Positions 54,666 to 64,000 of a stretch of 64,000 nucleotides of DNA are shown piece by piece (positions within the stretch are counted from its first letter, which is position 1; each line of letters opens with the position of its first letter). A program made the translations under genes and the position numbers. Source of the DNA: Annona cherimola (taxonomy: Eukaryota > Streptophyta > Magnoliopsida > Magnoliales > Annonaceae); NCBI GenBank assembly GCA_030490835.1, contig CM059975.1:34690133-34754132 (forward strand), written 5' to 3'. The notes beneath the pieces are model-generated. The model searched no databases and was not told where the DNA came from. It was given only the letters and a program-made list of their open reading frames with translations.

Positions 54666-55569
54666 AAACCGTTCAATAAATTTATTTCAACACTCAAAGA
54701 TCTATCAATCAGTGTGTCATTTATTGACATGATCTCTCAGATGCCAACTTATGCAAAATTCCTGAAAGAGATACCGTCCAATAAAAGAAAGCTCGAGGAG
54801 TACCGAACCATTGCACTCACTGAGGAGTGCAGCACCATCTTGCAGAACAAGCTACCTGAAAGCTAAAAGATCCTGGGAGCTTCTCTTTCCTTGTTCTCTT
54901 GGGAATGTCTAAATTAGCAAGACATTATGTGATCTCGGAGCTAGTGTAAGTCTGATCCCTTTCTCTATCTGTAAAAAGTTGAACATGGGCAATCCAAAAC
55001 CAACTTCTATGTCTCTCCAACTGGTCGATCGATCAATCGAATTCTCAATTTGCATTCTTAAAGATGTTCCCTTGAAAGTCGGCAAGCTGTTTATCCCAGT
55101 CGACTTTGTAGTCCTCGACATGGAGGAGGACCACCAAAGTCCAATCATTCTTGGGCAACCTTTCTTAGCCACTGCTGGAGCCATTATAGTCGTCAAGAAT
55201 GGTCAACTCTCACTGACGATTGGAGATGAAAAAATTGAATTCAACTTTTTTGAAGCAACAAAGCACCCATCAACCGATAACTCCTGCCTACGAGTCAACG
55301 TCATTGACCCTTTACCAATCGAAGAAAAAGATGACCTGATAGAGGTATGTATCGTTCATGGTGCAACTATTGAAAATGATAACCCTGAACTTTCTGCTTA
55401 TGTAGCTCTCTTGGATGGAAACCCTCCTATCTCACATGCTGTCATCTCAACTCCTGATAAACTGGACGCAGACGCCAATCCTCTGTCCTTGACAACACCG
55501 AAGGAAGAAGCACCAAAGGTAGAACTCAAACCTCTTTCTAAAAATTTCAAGTATGCGTTCTTGGCTTAA
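54666..55569 (+). pseudogene. pol: Athila protease region
   Basis: The first part (54666-54930) is in broken frames but keeps QMPTYAKFLKEI and ALTEECSTIL. The protease active site is of the DLGAS type (C-DLGASVSLIPFS near 54935), as usual in Athila. From 54979 a 196-aa frame is open: KPTSMSLQLVDRSIEF, DFVVLDMEEDHQSPIILGQP, FLATAGAIIVVKNGQLSL. It ends in a linker toward RT. Confidence 0.85.
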
Positions 55570-55799
55570 ATGCTACTTATCCAGTCATAATCAATGCAAA
55601 TCTTTCTGAATCCCAATCTGATGAACTATTAACTGAACTAGGAAAACATAGGCGGCAATTGGCTACTGCATTAATGACCTACCTGGTATTAGTCATTCTT
55701 TATACATGCACAAAATTCTAATAGAGGAAAATAATAAAACAAGCATTGAACCTCAAAGACATCTGAATCCAAACATGAAAGAAGTGGTGAAAAAGGAAA

Positions 55800-56660
55800 T
55801 TTAAAACTTATTGATGTCGGAATCAGTTACCCTATTGCTAATAGTAGTTGGGTAAGCCCAGTACATGTGGTACCCAAGAAAGGCGGTATGACTGTCGTGA
55901 AAAATGATAAAAATGAACTTATACCCACGAGAACAGTCACAGGTTGACGAATGTGCATCAATTATCGCAAATTAAATATTACCACCCGAAAGGATCATTT
56001 TCCTTTATCTTTCATTAATCAAATGCTTGAACGACTTGTCAATCACTCTTACTTTTTCTATTTAGATGGTTACTCCGGCTACTTTCAGATTTTTATTCAC
56101 CCACAGGATCAAGAGAAAACCACTTTCACCTGGCCATACGGCACTTTTGCATATAGACGCATGTCTTCTGGTCTTTGTAATGCACCTGCCACTTTTCAAC
56201 GATGCATGATGGCCATATTTTTCTGGTAACATTGAAAACATAATGGAAGTATTTATGGATATTTTTCTATTTATGGCTCTATATTTTAATCATGCTTATC
56301 TACCTGTCTAAGGTTTTACAAAGGTGCGAAGAAACCAACTTGGTTTTGAATTGGAAAAAGTGTCATTTCATGGTACAGGAAGGAATTGTATTAGGGCACT
56401 TAGTTTCAAGCAGAGGTATTGAGGTTGACCGGGTAAAAATAGAAGTCATTGACAAACTACTGCCTCCGAATTCGGTCAAAGAAATTCAGAGTTTTCTGGG
56501 ACATGCATGTTTCTATCAATGTTTCATTAAAGATTTTTCTAAAATTGCTAAGCCACTGACTAACCTGCTAAATCAAGATGTAAATTTTAATTTTTCTGAT
56601 GACTGTCTAAAGTCATTTTGCAGGTTAAAAGAAGCTTTGACCACTGCCCCAATTATATAG
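55800..56660 (+). pseudogene. pol: Athila reverse transcriptase
   Basis: Blocks in order: WVSPVHVVPKKGGMTVV, RMCINYRKLNITTRKDHFPL, FFYLDGYSGYFQIFIHPQDQ, TFTWPYGTFAYRRMSSGLCN and APATFQRCMMAIF. The catalytic box reads VFMDIF, so the second active-site Asp is lost, probably through an indel. Then comes a second open piece (56292-56660): LNWKKCHFMVQEGIVLGHLV and VKEIQSFLGHACFYQCFIKD. Enzymatically dead. Confidence 0.88.
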
Positions 56661-57060
56661 CCGCCTGACTGAAGCTTTCCATTTGAGATCATGTGCGATG
56701 CAAGTGACCATGTGATTGGGGCAGTTTTGGGTCAACGGAAGAACAACAAGTCAGTGGTGATCTATTATGCAAGCAAAAACCCTAGATGATGCTCAAGTCA
56801 ACTATGCAACCACTAACAAGGAATTGCTATTTGTTGTATTCGCTATTGATAAATTTCGTTATTATCTTGTAGGGTCAAAGGTGATTATTTATACGGACCA
56901 CGCAGCCATTCGCTATCTAATTGCCAAGAAAGATGCCAAACTGAGGTTGATTCGTTGGATTTTGCTAGTATAAGAATTTGACATTGAAATCCGAGACAAG
57001 AAAGGCACAGAGAATGTGGTAGCTGATCATCTGTCTAGACTATCATCAACTGAGGAGATT
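56661..57060 (+). pseudogene. pol: Athila RNase H
   Basis: FEIMCDASDHVIGAVLGQR, then [40 protein letters not shown] and [17 protein letters not shown], followed by FDIEIRDKKGTENVVADHLS. Stops near 56660 and 56973. Confidence 0.87.
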
Positions 57061-57240
57061 GATCTAACAAACATGAGCAAATTAACGAGGACTTTCCCAA
57101 CGAGTGTCTGCTTGCACTCAAGGAAGCATCAATGCCCTGGTATGGAGACATTCTTAATTACTTAGTCTGTAAAGAAATTCCATACAATTTCAGCTATCAA
57201 TCTTCTTCAAAAAACAAGTCGCGGGTAACTTCCCTCTTTT
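57061..57240 (+). pseudogene. pol: Athila integrase N-terminal remnant
   Basis: Reads in broken frame CLLALKEASMPWYGDILNYL and VCKEIPYNFSYQSSSKNKSR, which match the junction between RNase H and integrase. Similarity then stops. Confidence 0.7.
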
Positions 57241-58379
57241 ATATCCACATCACCGACTAACCAAGTCATTCTCCATCTATACAAGTGGCATCTGACCATC
57301 ACATGTGTGTCTTCACACTAGCCGATTAAGATTTCAAATATCAGGCCGGACGCCTAAGCTTATCTTTGAGCCTGAGCCCATACCGTTCGACCCCATCTAG
57401 CTCCACACAACCTATGGCTTTTCAATTGTTTGATCCTGCTGCCAAACAGTTGCAGTCTTAGCCCCTTCGGTCCTCATAGAATTGGGGAATCAACTCCTCA
57501 ACTGCAGTATCAGCACTAAGAGTATCAGTCTCAACAGGCCATTGCAAATCACAGCAGTTGCCTCCATCAATTCTAACCCGCGTTTGCAAATTCCAGACCC
57601 ATTTCAAAGCCACTACAACCACCACCATTGATTTAACCCATCTTCTCTTGTAATTGCAACAAACCACAAGATAAATATTAAAAAAAAAAAAAATCAAAGC
57701 TATCAGCATAAGCAGCCATCCGTCTGGTGAGCAAAGCAGCAACGCCATCCCTTAAATTCTAGTAGAGACGAGCTAGCAAATGACCACGATTTGGCAGCCA
57801 TGTTGAGTGCTTCGAATGTAGCCGCACACCTCAAAAAAATTCAATCACCAAGATTACCCAACCACCCCAGCTCCAATTTCAATCGTAACATGCCAGGCCA
57901 AGCAGCAGTTGTCTTCTTTGACTACGAGTTGTACTTCACCAACCTCGAACCAATGACTGCAAAATCTAGCTGCAACTAGATTAACGACATGACATGACTC
58001 TGTTTTCTCTTTCACTCGCCAATAGTGATTACAGAACAAAGAATGGCAGTTATAAATAATCTAGTTGGCAAACACGAACCAAGCCCAAATCTCGACCTTC
58101 AACCTGACAAATCCCAAATTGTAGCACCGAATTTCACTGCACTGCCATTTGAAGCCCAACGTATATTATCGCAAACAAGCTTTTCACCACAACCCAACCG
58201 TCTGTAGCAATTTTGTGCATAACTTCTAAGAAGCAAAGTTCGAATGCAGCATGCAGACAAGCAGGTAAGAAAAAATGGCTTGCAAGGTAATACGAGGCAG
58301 TAGAAGGAATCCCACATTGATGGGTTTCAAAATACCTCCCATCAGGCCTGTCTTTAAAGAGTACTGATCTTTTCATATT
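57241..58379. other. Unrecognised, relatively GC-rich segment
   Basis: Contains short ORFs on both strands (for example 57458-57748 minus, with one hydrophobic stretch; 57791-57979 plus) but no family I recognise, and the frames are short. A 13-A run at 57678 and phrases such as CCCACATTGATGGGTTTC may indicate an old transcribed or LTR-derived piece. I call no gene. Confidence 0.4.
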
Positions 58380-58560
58380 GACCGGTCCAAAAACTTAGTT
58401 TTTATTATTTTTTTAAAATTTGTTTATAAATATGTTAATGTAGCTATATTTAATCTATAAATCAAGTTTTACCATTTTTAGAGATGTATATATATTTATT
58501 TTGAATTTTTAGATACAAATGTATTTAAGTCATTTTAAATTATTTAAATTATATACTAAT
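58380..58560 (+). repeat. Half of a foldback element (left arm)
   Basis: Starts GACCGGTCCAAAAAC and continues with the same AT-rich core as 61752-61905 (TATGTTAATGTAGC, TTTTACCATTTTTAG and GTATTTAAGTCATTTTAAAT), then stops at the centre. The right arm is missing here. Confidence 0.65.
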
Positions 58561-58811
58561 TTTCTTCTTTTATTTTGTTTTGAAAAGTTAATTTTTCTTC
58601 TAGTTAGAAATAGATTGCGTGTTTTATGTTTAATGAATATATTTAGACTATTATTATGCTTACGTGATTTATTAGTATTGTGTATTTATATCAAATTTTA
58701 AAACTTGTTGCTCTTAAATTAAATAAAAAAATTATCGAGCTAAAGTTGAACTTAGAAATCAACTTGAACTCGATTTTAAAAAATAAAATTAAAGTTTAAG
58801 TTTTGTAAATA

Positions 58812-59226
58812 AGCTTTTCTCAAATATATCCACTAAGTTTGATACTAATCCCAAATATACTCACTACGTTTTCAAAATTTTAGATATATCAGCTACGTTT
58901 GCCGTTAATCCCAAAAATGTTCATTTCGTTAAAAATTATCAGTTAAATTTTTATAAATACTCAAAATACTCCTGTTATAAACTAATAAAAATGAAATGAA
59001 ATAGAAAGAAAATGAAATTATGACTCTTCAAAGCTAGGGCATTGATGAGTCATGACATTCAAATTTTCAATTAAGTCCAAAATTGAATGGGTATATTAGT
59101 AATTTCATAGATTAATTAACAACGTTAACTTATTGATTGGATTTTTTGGATTAACTGCAAATGGGTACATTTGGAATTTTGGAATATTTGATACTAAGAT
59201 CAAACATAATTAGTATATTTAGAAAA
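58812..59226. repeat. MITE about 415 bp with inverted termini
   Basis: The left end CTTTTCTCAAATATATCCACTAAGTTTGATACTAA-like and the complement of the right end (TTTTTTCTAAATATACTAATTATGTTTGATCTTAG-like) match as imperfect TIRs. The paralogous segment at 62780 lacks it, which confirms an insertion. Possible degenerate ~9-bp TSD (TTGTAAATA and TTATAGATA). Confidence 0.6.
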
Positions 59227-59422
59227 AACCTTTTATAGATAGTGTTAAACTTAGGATTTAAGTTTTATAAATGAAGTTAAAGTTAGCGTTGAGATGAACT
59301 AAGTTTCATAAGCTAGAGTTACACCTCTAACAGTAAATTGTGATATTATCTAAATTTATTTTGTTTCATAGACCAGCCTATAATAATTCATAGAAGATAC
59401 AACAAGCTCTTAGCAATCTACC

Positions 59423-59791
59423 GGACTCCGATCGTAAGCTCCCGGGAGCATGCAGCGTTGCATGCTCCCGGGCGCATACACCTTTTTTTATTTATTTTTT
59501 TGAAATTTTTTTTACAACATTGTTAATCTATGTGTATTTAAGATGTGTATAAATTTTTACCATTTTAGGAGTATTTTAGATATTTATTTTTTATTTTTGA
59601 AAATCAGTGGCATTTTAGGTAATTTAAAATTACTAAAATGTTACTGATTTTCAAAAATAAAAAATAAATATCTAAAATACTCCAAAAATGGTAAAAATTA
59701 ACACATATGTTAAATACACCTAGATTAACAATCTTATAAAAAAAATTAAAAAAAAATAAGTATATGCGTCCGGAGCATAGGATCAAGCTCC
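59423..59791. mobile_element. Foldback MITE with 9-bp TSD, copy in duplicate A
   Basis: 369 bp, nearly all inverted repeat. The 9-bp direct repeat CAATCTACC flanks it (59414-59422 and 59792-59800), which indicates a Mutator-like mechanism. The right end complement reads GGAGCTTGATCC, like the ends of the 62965 copy. The left cap is GC-rich and itself palindromic (GCTCCCGGGAGC; GGGAGCATGCA with TGCATGCTCCC). The core has TTTTTACCATTTTAGGAG and central CAGTGGCATTTTAGGTAATTT. No ORF. Confidence 0.8.
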
Positions 59792-60184
59792 CAATCTACC
59801 CATGATATAATAAGCTTTCAGCATTTCGACCCACACAGTGTCAAACTCGTGTCATGGCATCATTGATGGTGCCCACGACCAATGGGGTACGACCCAGTTG
59901 GTGATACCAATCAGTTTTTATTATTATTATTATTATTTTGAAGATACCAATCAGAAGTTTTGAAATTATGAAATTATTGAAAATCTCGTTGCGCATTTGA
60001 GAATATGGAATCGCCAAGCCGTGCGTCGCCGGGAAATGCCAAACGTGCATTACGGGCCAACTAAGCCCAGGCCCACATGATTCCACCTCATTTTTAACGG
60101 CATACTTATCACGTGACACATTTTGACCATAAAAAGTGTGGGTCCGAGACTCCGAGTCACGTCTCACGTGTCGGAGGCCCCTTA

Positions 60185-60300
60185 TTTTCAAATATCTAAA
60201 AAAAATATATGCACATTTCCAAAAATGGTAAAACTTGGTTTATATGTTAAATACACTTAGATAAACAAGTGTATGAAGAAAAAAACAAAAAAAAGTTGTT
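60185..60300 (-). repeat. Half of a foldback element (right arm)
   Basis: CAAAAATGGTAAAACTTGG, then TTAAATACACTTAGAT and a run of A-rich sequence correspond to the right arm of the family. Left arm and caps absent. Confidence 0.5.
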
Positions 60301-60309
60301 TTAAATAGG

Positions 60310-61701
60310 TTTTTTAAGGTGGGCTAAGTGGGCCATTTACTTAACCCGGGCTAATAGAATCACTCCTCGATTACGAAAATAAGTGATGATTTGAGTTATA
60401 ACGCAAGATATTTTTTAAAAAATTACATGAGCCCCATCAATTGTCTATATGTGAGCATTGGGTTTCAGTGCTCACATTCATATGAGCTTTTATATATATA
60501 ATTTTTACATGTCTCGATTTTTTAAATATTTTTCAATTTAGAAAATAAAAAATATGAAACGCTTCTTAGGCAGGTGCAGGAAACAGTGCATTTTGTCGGT
60601 TTTTAAATTTAACATTCAAAAAATAAAAACTCCACAAAAAAAATTATTTTTGGCTCATATATGAAGGCCAGAAATTTTTTTAAAAAAAATAATAAAAAAA
60701 ACTAACGCTCACCAGGATCGGGCTCGTACATCAAAAAGCACGTAGCACCTTCAAGGATGCTAAATCAAATCGTGTTAATTGTAAATCACCTTTTCCAAGA
60801 TAATTTTTTAGATTTTTTTAATTTTCAATATAATTTTACTCATTCCCAATACAACTTTACTCATTTTCAATACACGTCACTGCATTCTCATCCAAGATGC
60901 AAATTCAATTCAAGAATCATATATAGTTTGGAACATGCCCTATGTATAGTTAGAATAAATATATTTTAACTTTCGGAATGATGTTAAATTAACCCAACAC
61001 TAACTAATACATTTTAAATATAATTGTATTGTATGTAGCTTTCAATTTATTTTGATATTTTTAGTAAATACAAACCAACCACGAGAGTGGGGCATGATGA
61101 ATACGAAGTACAAACCTTGCTTGAAGTCTTTTATGGCCCACCTATGCATCATTCCGCTTCAATGTACCTGACTTACTGTATTTGAAATCATAGTCACTGA
61201 ATTTGGGCCCACTTTTATGATCACATGAAATCAACTTTGCCTTTTATATTTAGAATTATTTCTTTAATCATGAAATTTTCGGTTATAATCAGTTGAATCA
61301 CATGAAATTGCTATTAATCGAGAGCATTATTATTTTAATTGAAATTGCTATTAATCGGGAGCATTATTATTTTAGTTTGATCTCTCGCGCAAATCATGTT
61401 ATGAAATGTTTCATTAAAAAATCATATTATGAAATGACGTGAACTCATTGTTACTAAGGTTTTGTAACATTACTCCATTTATTTTTAGGATCAATGTAGC
61501 AAAAGACAATAAATTAATTATCTTTTGATTTAACGGCCCACCTGAAATTTCTGTGTAATCATTGCCTTTAACATAGTCTAACAATATGTGGTTAATTGTA
61601 ACTTCATCTATTTATTTGTTTATTATTTTAGTTTTATTGTATTACTTTTGCGTAACAAGAATTATCAATGAATCATGCTAGTTGCTAACTCATTGACTAC
61701 T
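60310..61701. other. Intergenic DNA with two short tandem repeats
   Basis: No gene recognised. A 21-bp unit (TTTTCAATAYAAYTTTACTCA) occurs three times at about 60818-60880, and a 37-bp unit (GAAATTGCTATTAATCG, then GAGCATTATTATTTTA) twice at about 61305-61375. Confidence 0.55.
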
Positions 61702-61763
61702 AACTTGACGACTGATCATTTACGACCGGTCGGAAATCCGGTGATTTCCGACCGGTCAAAAAA
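61702..61763 (+). repeat. 62-bp direct repeat, left copy, with an internal hairpin
   Basis: Identical to 62088-62149. It contains a perfect stem: arms GACCGGTCGGAAATC and GATTTCCGACCGGTC around a CGGT loop (61724-61757). Confidence 0.85.
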
Positions 61764-62077
61764 AATATATATATTTTTTATTTTTTTTGAAAAATAATTT
61801 TATAAACATGTTAATCTAGTTATATTTAATCCATAAACCAAATTTTACCATTTTTGGATATGTATATATATTTATTTTGAATTTTTAAATACAGGGGTAT
61901 TTAAGTCATTTTAAATATTCTTAAAATGACTTAAATACCCCTGTAATTAAAAATCCAAAATAAATATATAAACATATCCAAAAATGGTAAAATTTGGTTT
62001 ATAGATTAAATATAACTAGATTAACATGTTTATAAAATTATTTTTCAAAAAAAATAAAAAAAAAAATATTTTTTGAC
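61752..62077. mobile_element. Foldback element between 62-bp direct repeats
   Basis: Two ~150-bp arms, about 95% complementary by eye, meet at a centre with CAGGGGTATTTAAGTCATTT and its complement. The outer part is A/T-rich (TTTTTTTTGAAAAATAATTTT). Same core family as 59423-59791 and 62965-63372 (TTAATCTAG, TTTTACCATTTTTGG). No ORF. Confidence 0.78.
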
Positions 62078-62087
62078 GACAGGCCTC

Positions 62088-62149
62088 AACTTGACGACTG
62101 ATCATTTACGACCGGTCGGAAATCCGGTGATTTCCGACCGGTCAAAAAA
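62088..62149 (+). repeat. 62-bp direct repeat, right copy
   Basis: Identical to 61702-61763, including the self-complementary GACCGGTC block, and in the same orientation. Confidence 0.85.
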
Positions 62150-62964
62150 TATAGACCGACCCGATGACTTGCATGTTACTTAATTTATGCTATCACATGA
62201 ACTCCAAAAAAGTTTATGCTATTGCATATGGACGCATTTTCATATTTATTTTTTAGCCTTACATGGTTGAACCAACAGTCTTCCCATTTAGTGCTATGGA
62301 CATAGACATACAATGTATATGGCTAGATGGTCGAGCCCTAACCGAGCACAAGGAATCTGAAAATTTTTTGAATTATAATTTACTTTTTTAAACCAAAGCC
62401 GGAGAAGCACAATTATAAATAAAGTTAAAGTTAAGATTTATGCAAATTCAAGCTTAAATTGCATTCATATATTTAATATAATGTACATTATATACCTAAT
62501 ACCTAAACAATATTTTTTCATTTTTGTGTTATATGTTATTTATATTTAATTTAAATATATCTTTCTCATGTTGTAATTATGTTAATGATAGATTATATCA
62601 TTTTCATTTATAACAATCTTTATATTTGTATTATTATATTTTCATTTTTGCTTACATGATTTATTAGCATTGTGTATTTATATCAAATTTTAAGTTTATC
62701 ACTCTTAAATTAAATAAAAATTTGTCAATCCAAAATTGAACTCGATTTCAATAAATAAGATCAGAGTTTAAATTTTATAAATAGTGTTAAACTTAGGATT
62801 TAAGTTTTATAAATGAAGTTAAGAGTTAGAGTTGAAGCGAATTAAGTTTCATGAATTAAAGTTACACCTCAACCATTGATATAGTGATACTATTCAAAAG
62901 AAATTTTCTTGGACCGGTTAACAAAAATCTACAAAGTAGAAAATAAACTTCCACCATTATTTTG
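62150..62964. other. Intergenic DNA; start of duplicate B
   Basis: No gene recognised. 62640-62890 is paralogous to 58660-58810 plus 59227-59340 (shared TTTATTAGYATTGTGTATTT and TAGTGTTAAACTTAGGATTT). Confidence 0.6.
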
Positions 62965-63372
62965 GGAGCCCAATCCAGTGCACCCCGGTGCATTCAGCCT
63001 CAATGCACCCGGGTGCACTGCACCTATTTTTTTTATTTTTTTTTGAAAATTTTTTCATGAAGCTGTTAATATAGGTTTATTTAACATATGTATCAATTTT
63101 TACTATTTTTGGAGATTTTTAGATATATTTTTTAGATTTTTAAAAATCAGTGGCATTTTTAGTAATTTTAAATTACCGAAAATGCCACTGTTTTTTAAAA
63201 ATCTAAAAAAAATATCTAAAAGTCTCCGAAAATAGTAAAAATTGATACATATGTTAAATAAACCTAGATTAACCATTGTATAAAAAAATTTTCAAAAAAA
63301 ATAAAAAAAATAGGTGCAGTGCACCCGGGTGCATTGAGGCTGAATGCACCCGGGTGCACTGGATTGAGCTCC
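62965..63372. mobile_element. Foldback MITE with 9-bp TSD, copy in duplicate B
   Basis: 408 bp, an almost perfect inverted repeat end to end. The TSD ATTATTTTG flanks it (62956-62964 and 63373-63381). Termini are GGAGCCCAATCC and GGAGCTCAATCC. The cap inside each terminus is GC-rich and self-complementary (GTGCACCCGGGTGCA motifs twice, around a CAGCCT loop). The core has TTTTTACTATTTTTGGAG and central CAGTGGCATTTTTAGTAATTT. No ORF. Confidence 0.88.
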
Positions 63373-63381
63373 ATTATTTTG

Positions 63382-63800
63382 ACCCCCGAACTGCGGCTAC
63401 GACCCTGTTGTCGATGCTAATCAGAATTTTTGAATTTGTGAAATCACTGAAAATCAGTACTTCACGTTGCCCATTCGAGAGCTGCATTACAGCCCACTAA
63501 GCCCAGGCCCAAAGGATTGCAATCATTAAACGGCATACGTAACACATTTTGACTAGAAAAACTGAAAAAGTGTGGGGTCCGAGTCACGTGTTGGAGGCGG
63601 CTTGACTGACTTTTAAGGCCATTTAGCCCGTAGACTAACGAATTTGATCAAAAACAGTGGGATCCAAAATCTAAGAATTGTGAAAGTATGTGTATGATTT
63701 GAGCTATAACGAAAGATAATAAAAATACACGAGCCCCATCAAATGCTTACATGGGAGCATTCGGTTTCAGTGCTCACATACATCTAAGCTATTTCTTTTT
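63382..63800. repeat. Segment paralogous to 59850-60490 (duplicate B)
   Basis: Shared in order: TACGACCC, AAGCCCAGGCCCA, ACGGCATAC, ACACATTTTGAC, GTGTGGGGTCCGAG/TCACGTG, ACGAGCCCCATCAA-type, and GGTTTCAGTGCTCACAT. Together with 62640-62890 versus 58660-59340 this shows an old tandem duplication of the region. Confidence 0.75.
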
Positions 63801-63832
63801 TGACTTTTCTCCGGTATCCTTACGAGGGATGC

Positions 63833-64000
63833 ACCGGATGCACAGTCTCCCAGCACCCTGGTGTTTTAACTTTTTTAAAAAAAAAAATTTTGAAAATCTT
63901 TTATACAAATTTTAATCTAAGTATATTTAAAATGTATATTAAGTTTTACCATTTTTGAAAATCAGTGTCATTTTAGATATATAAGTTTTATGTTTAAAAA
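63833..64000 (+). mobile_element. Foldback MITE, left arm, cut by the window end
   Basis: A GC-rich cap (GGGATGCACCGGATGCAC, CCCAGCACCCTGGTG) is followed by the family core (TTTTGAAAATC, TTAATCTAAG, TTTTACCATTTTTGAAAATC and CAGTGTCATTTTAG). The cap sequence differs again from the other copies. Confidence 0.65.

Larger units (their letters stand above)
52794..57240 (+). mobile_element. Athila-type Ty3/gypsy internal region, decayed and 3'-truncated
   Basis: After the LTR at 48650-52793: PBS, pyrimidine-rich leader (52850-53040), gag, protease, RT, RNase H and the first part of integrase, in order, on the + strand. Many stops and shifts. Similarity fades near 57240 inside the integrase N-terminus; the rest of integrase and the 3' LTR are absent. 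Confidence 0.85.

Noticed and set aside
57458..57748. 96-aa minus-strand ORF with a hydrophobic stretch
   Set aside because: No recognisable motif, no start context or conserved neighbour; hydrophobicity arises from an A-rich tract read in reverse.

Overview
The window is repeat-dominated nuclear DNA from a flowering plant. The evidence is several lineages of plant LTR retrotransposons (Tekay chromovirus, Sirevirus-type Ty1/copia, Athila/Tat-type Ty3/gypsy), a hAT-type non-autonomous DNA transposon, MITEs, and AT-rich intergenic sequence. I found no host protein-coding gene, rRNA or functional tRNA. The species cannot be named from this sequence alone.

Layout. (1) 1-20254: a Tekay-like Ty3/gypsy element on the + strand (gag, PR, RT, RNase H, INT, chromodomain, then a ~3.5-kb 3' LTR), entering from the left edge. 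Inside its RT/RNase H junction sits a hAT element (12-bp TIR, 8-bp TSD). Inside that sits a young 10.6-kb Sirevirus-like copia on the - strand (LTRs about 99% identical, 5-bp TSD) carrying gag, pol and an extra 3' ORF. This is a three-level nest with every junction readable. (2) 20255-31641: AT-rich intergenic DNA with MITEs, a degenerate solo LTR of the Sirevirus family (23.1-24.6 kb), a solo LTR of an Athila/Tat-type family (25.2-26.7 kb) and a chromovirus integrase tail (29.2-29.6 kb). (3) 31642-46343: an old, decayed second Sirevirus-like copia (- strand), whose 3' region is split by a 5.3-kb gag-only LTR element (32573-37902, TSD ATTCT). (4) 46.4-57.2 kb: a copia RNase H scrap, a chromovirus gag-protease scrap, and a decayed Athila element whose 5' LTR contains a solo Sirevirus LTR (50031-51948, TSD GAGAG). 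(5) 57.2-64 kb: unrecognised sequence, then an ancient tandem segmental duplication peppered with foldback elements that have 9-bp TSDs.

How the parts relate. The intact copia (4012-14579) has PBS, PPT, gag, protease, integrase, RT and RNase H, but pol carries two nonsense codons and gag and pol lie in different frames. Downstream of pol is an accessory ORF (plant-transposon-type domain plus coiled coil) with a CT-rich, host-gene-like leader. The same GTCGAC palindrome that repeats upstream of the LTR TATA box also repeats just upstream of that leader, which suggests a second, internal promoter. The decayed relative at 31.6-46.3 kb keeps the same arrangement. The gag-only element shares its PBS type with the Athila element and may have depended on an Athila/Tat relative.

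The most unusual observation is the foldback family at 58.4-64 kb: a shared AT-rich core folds back on itself, while the ends are GC-rich, individually self-complementary and different in every copy.
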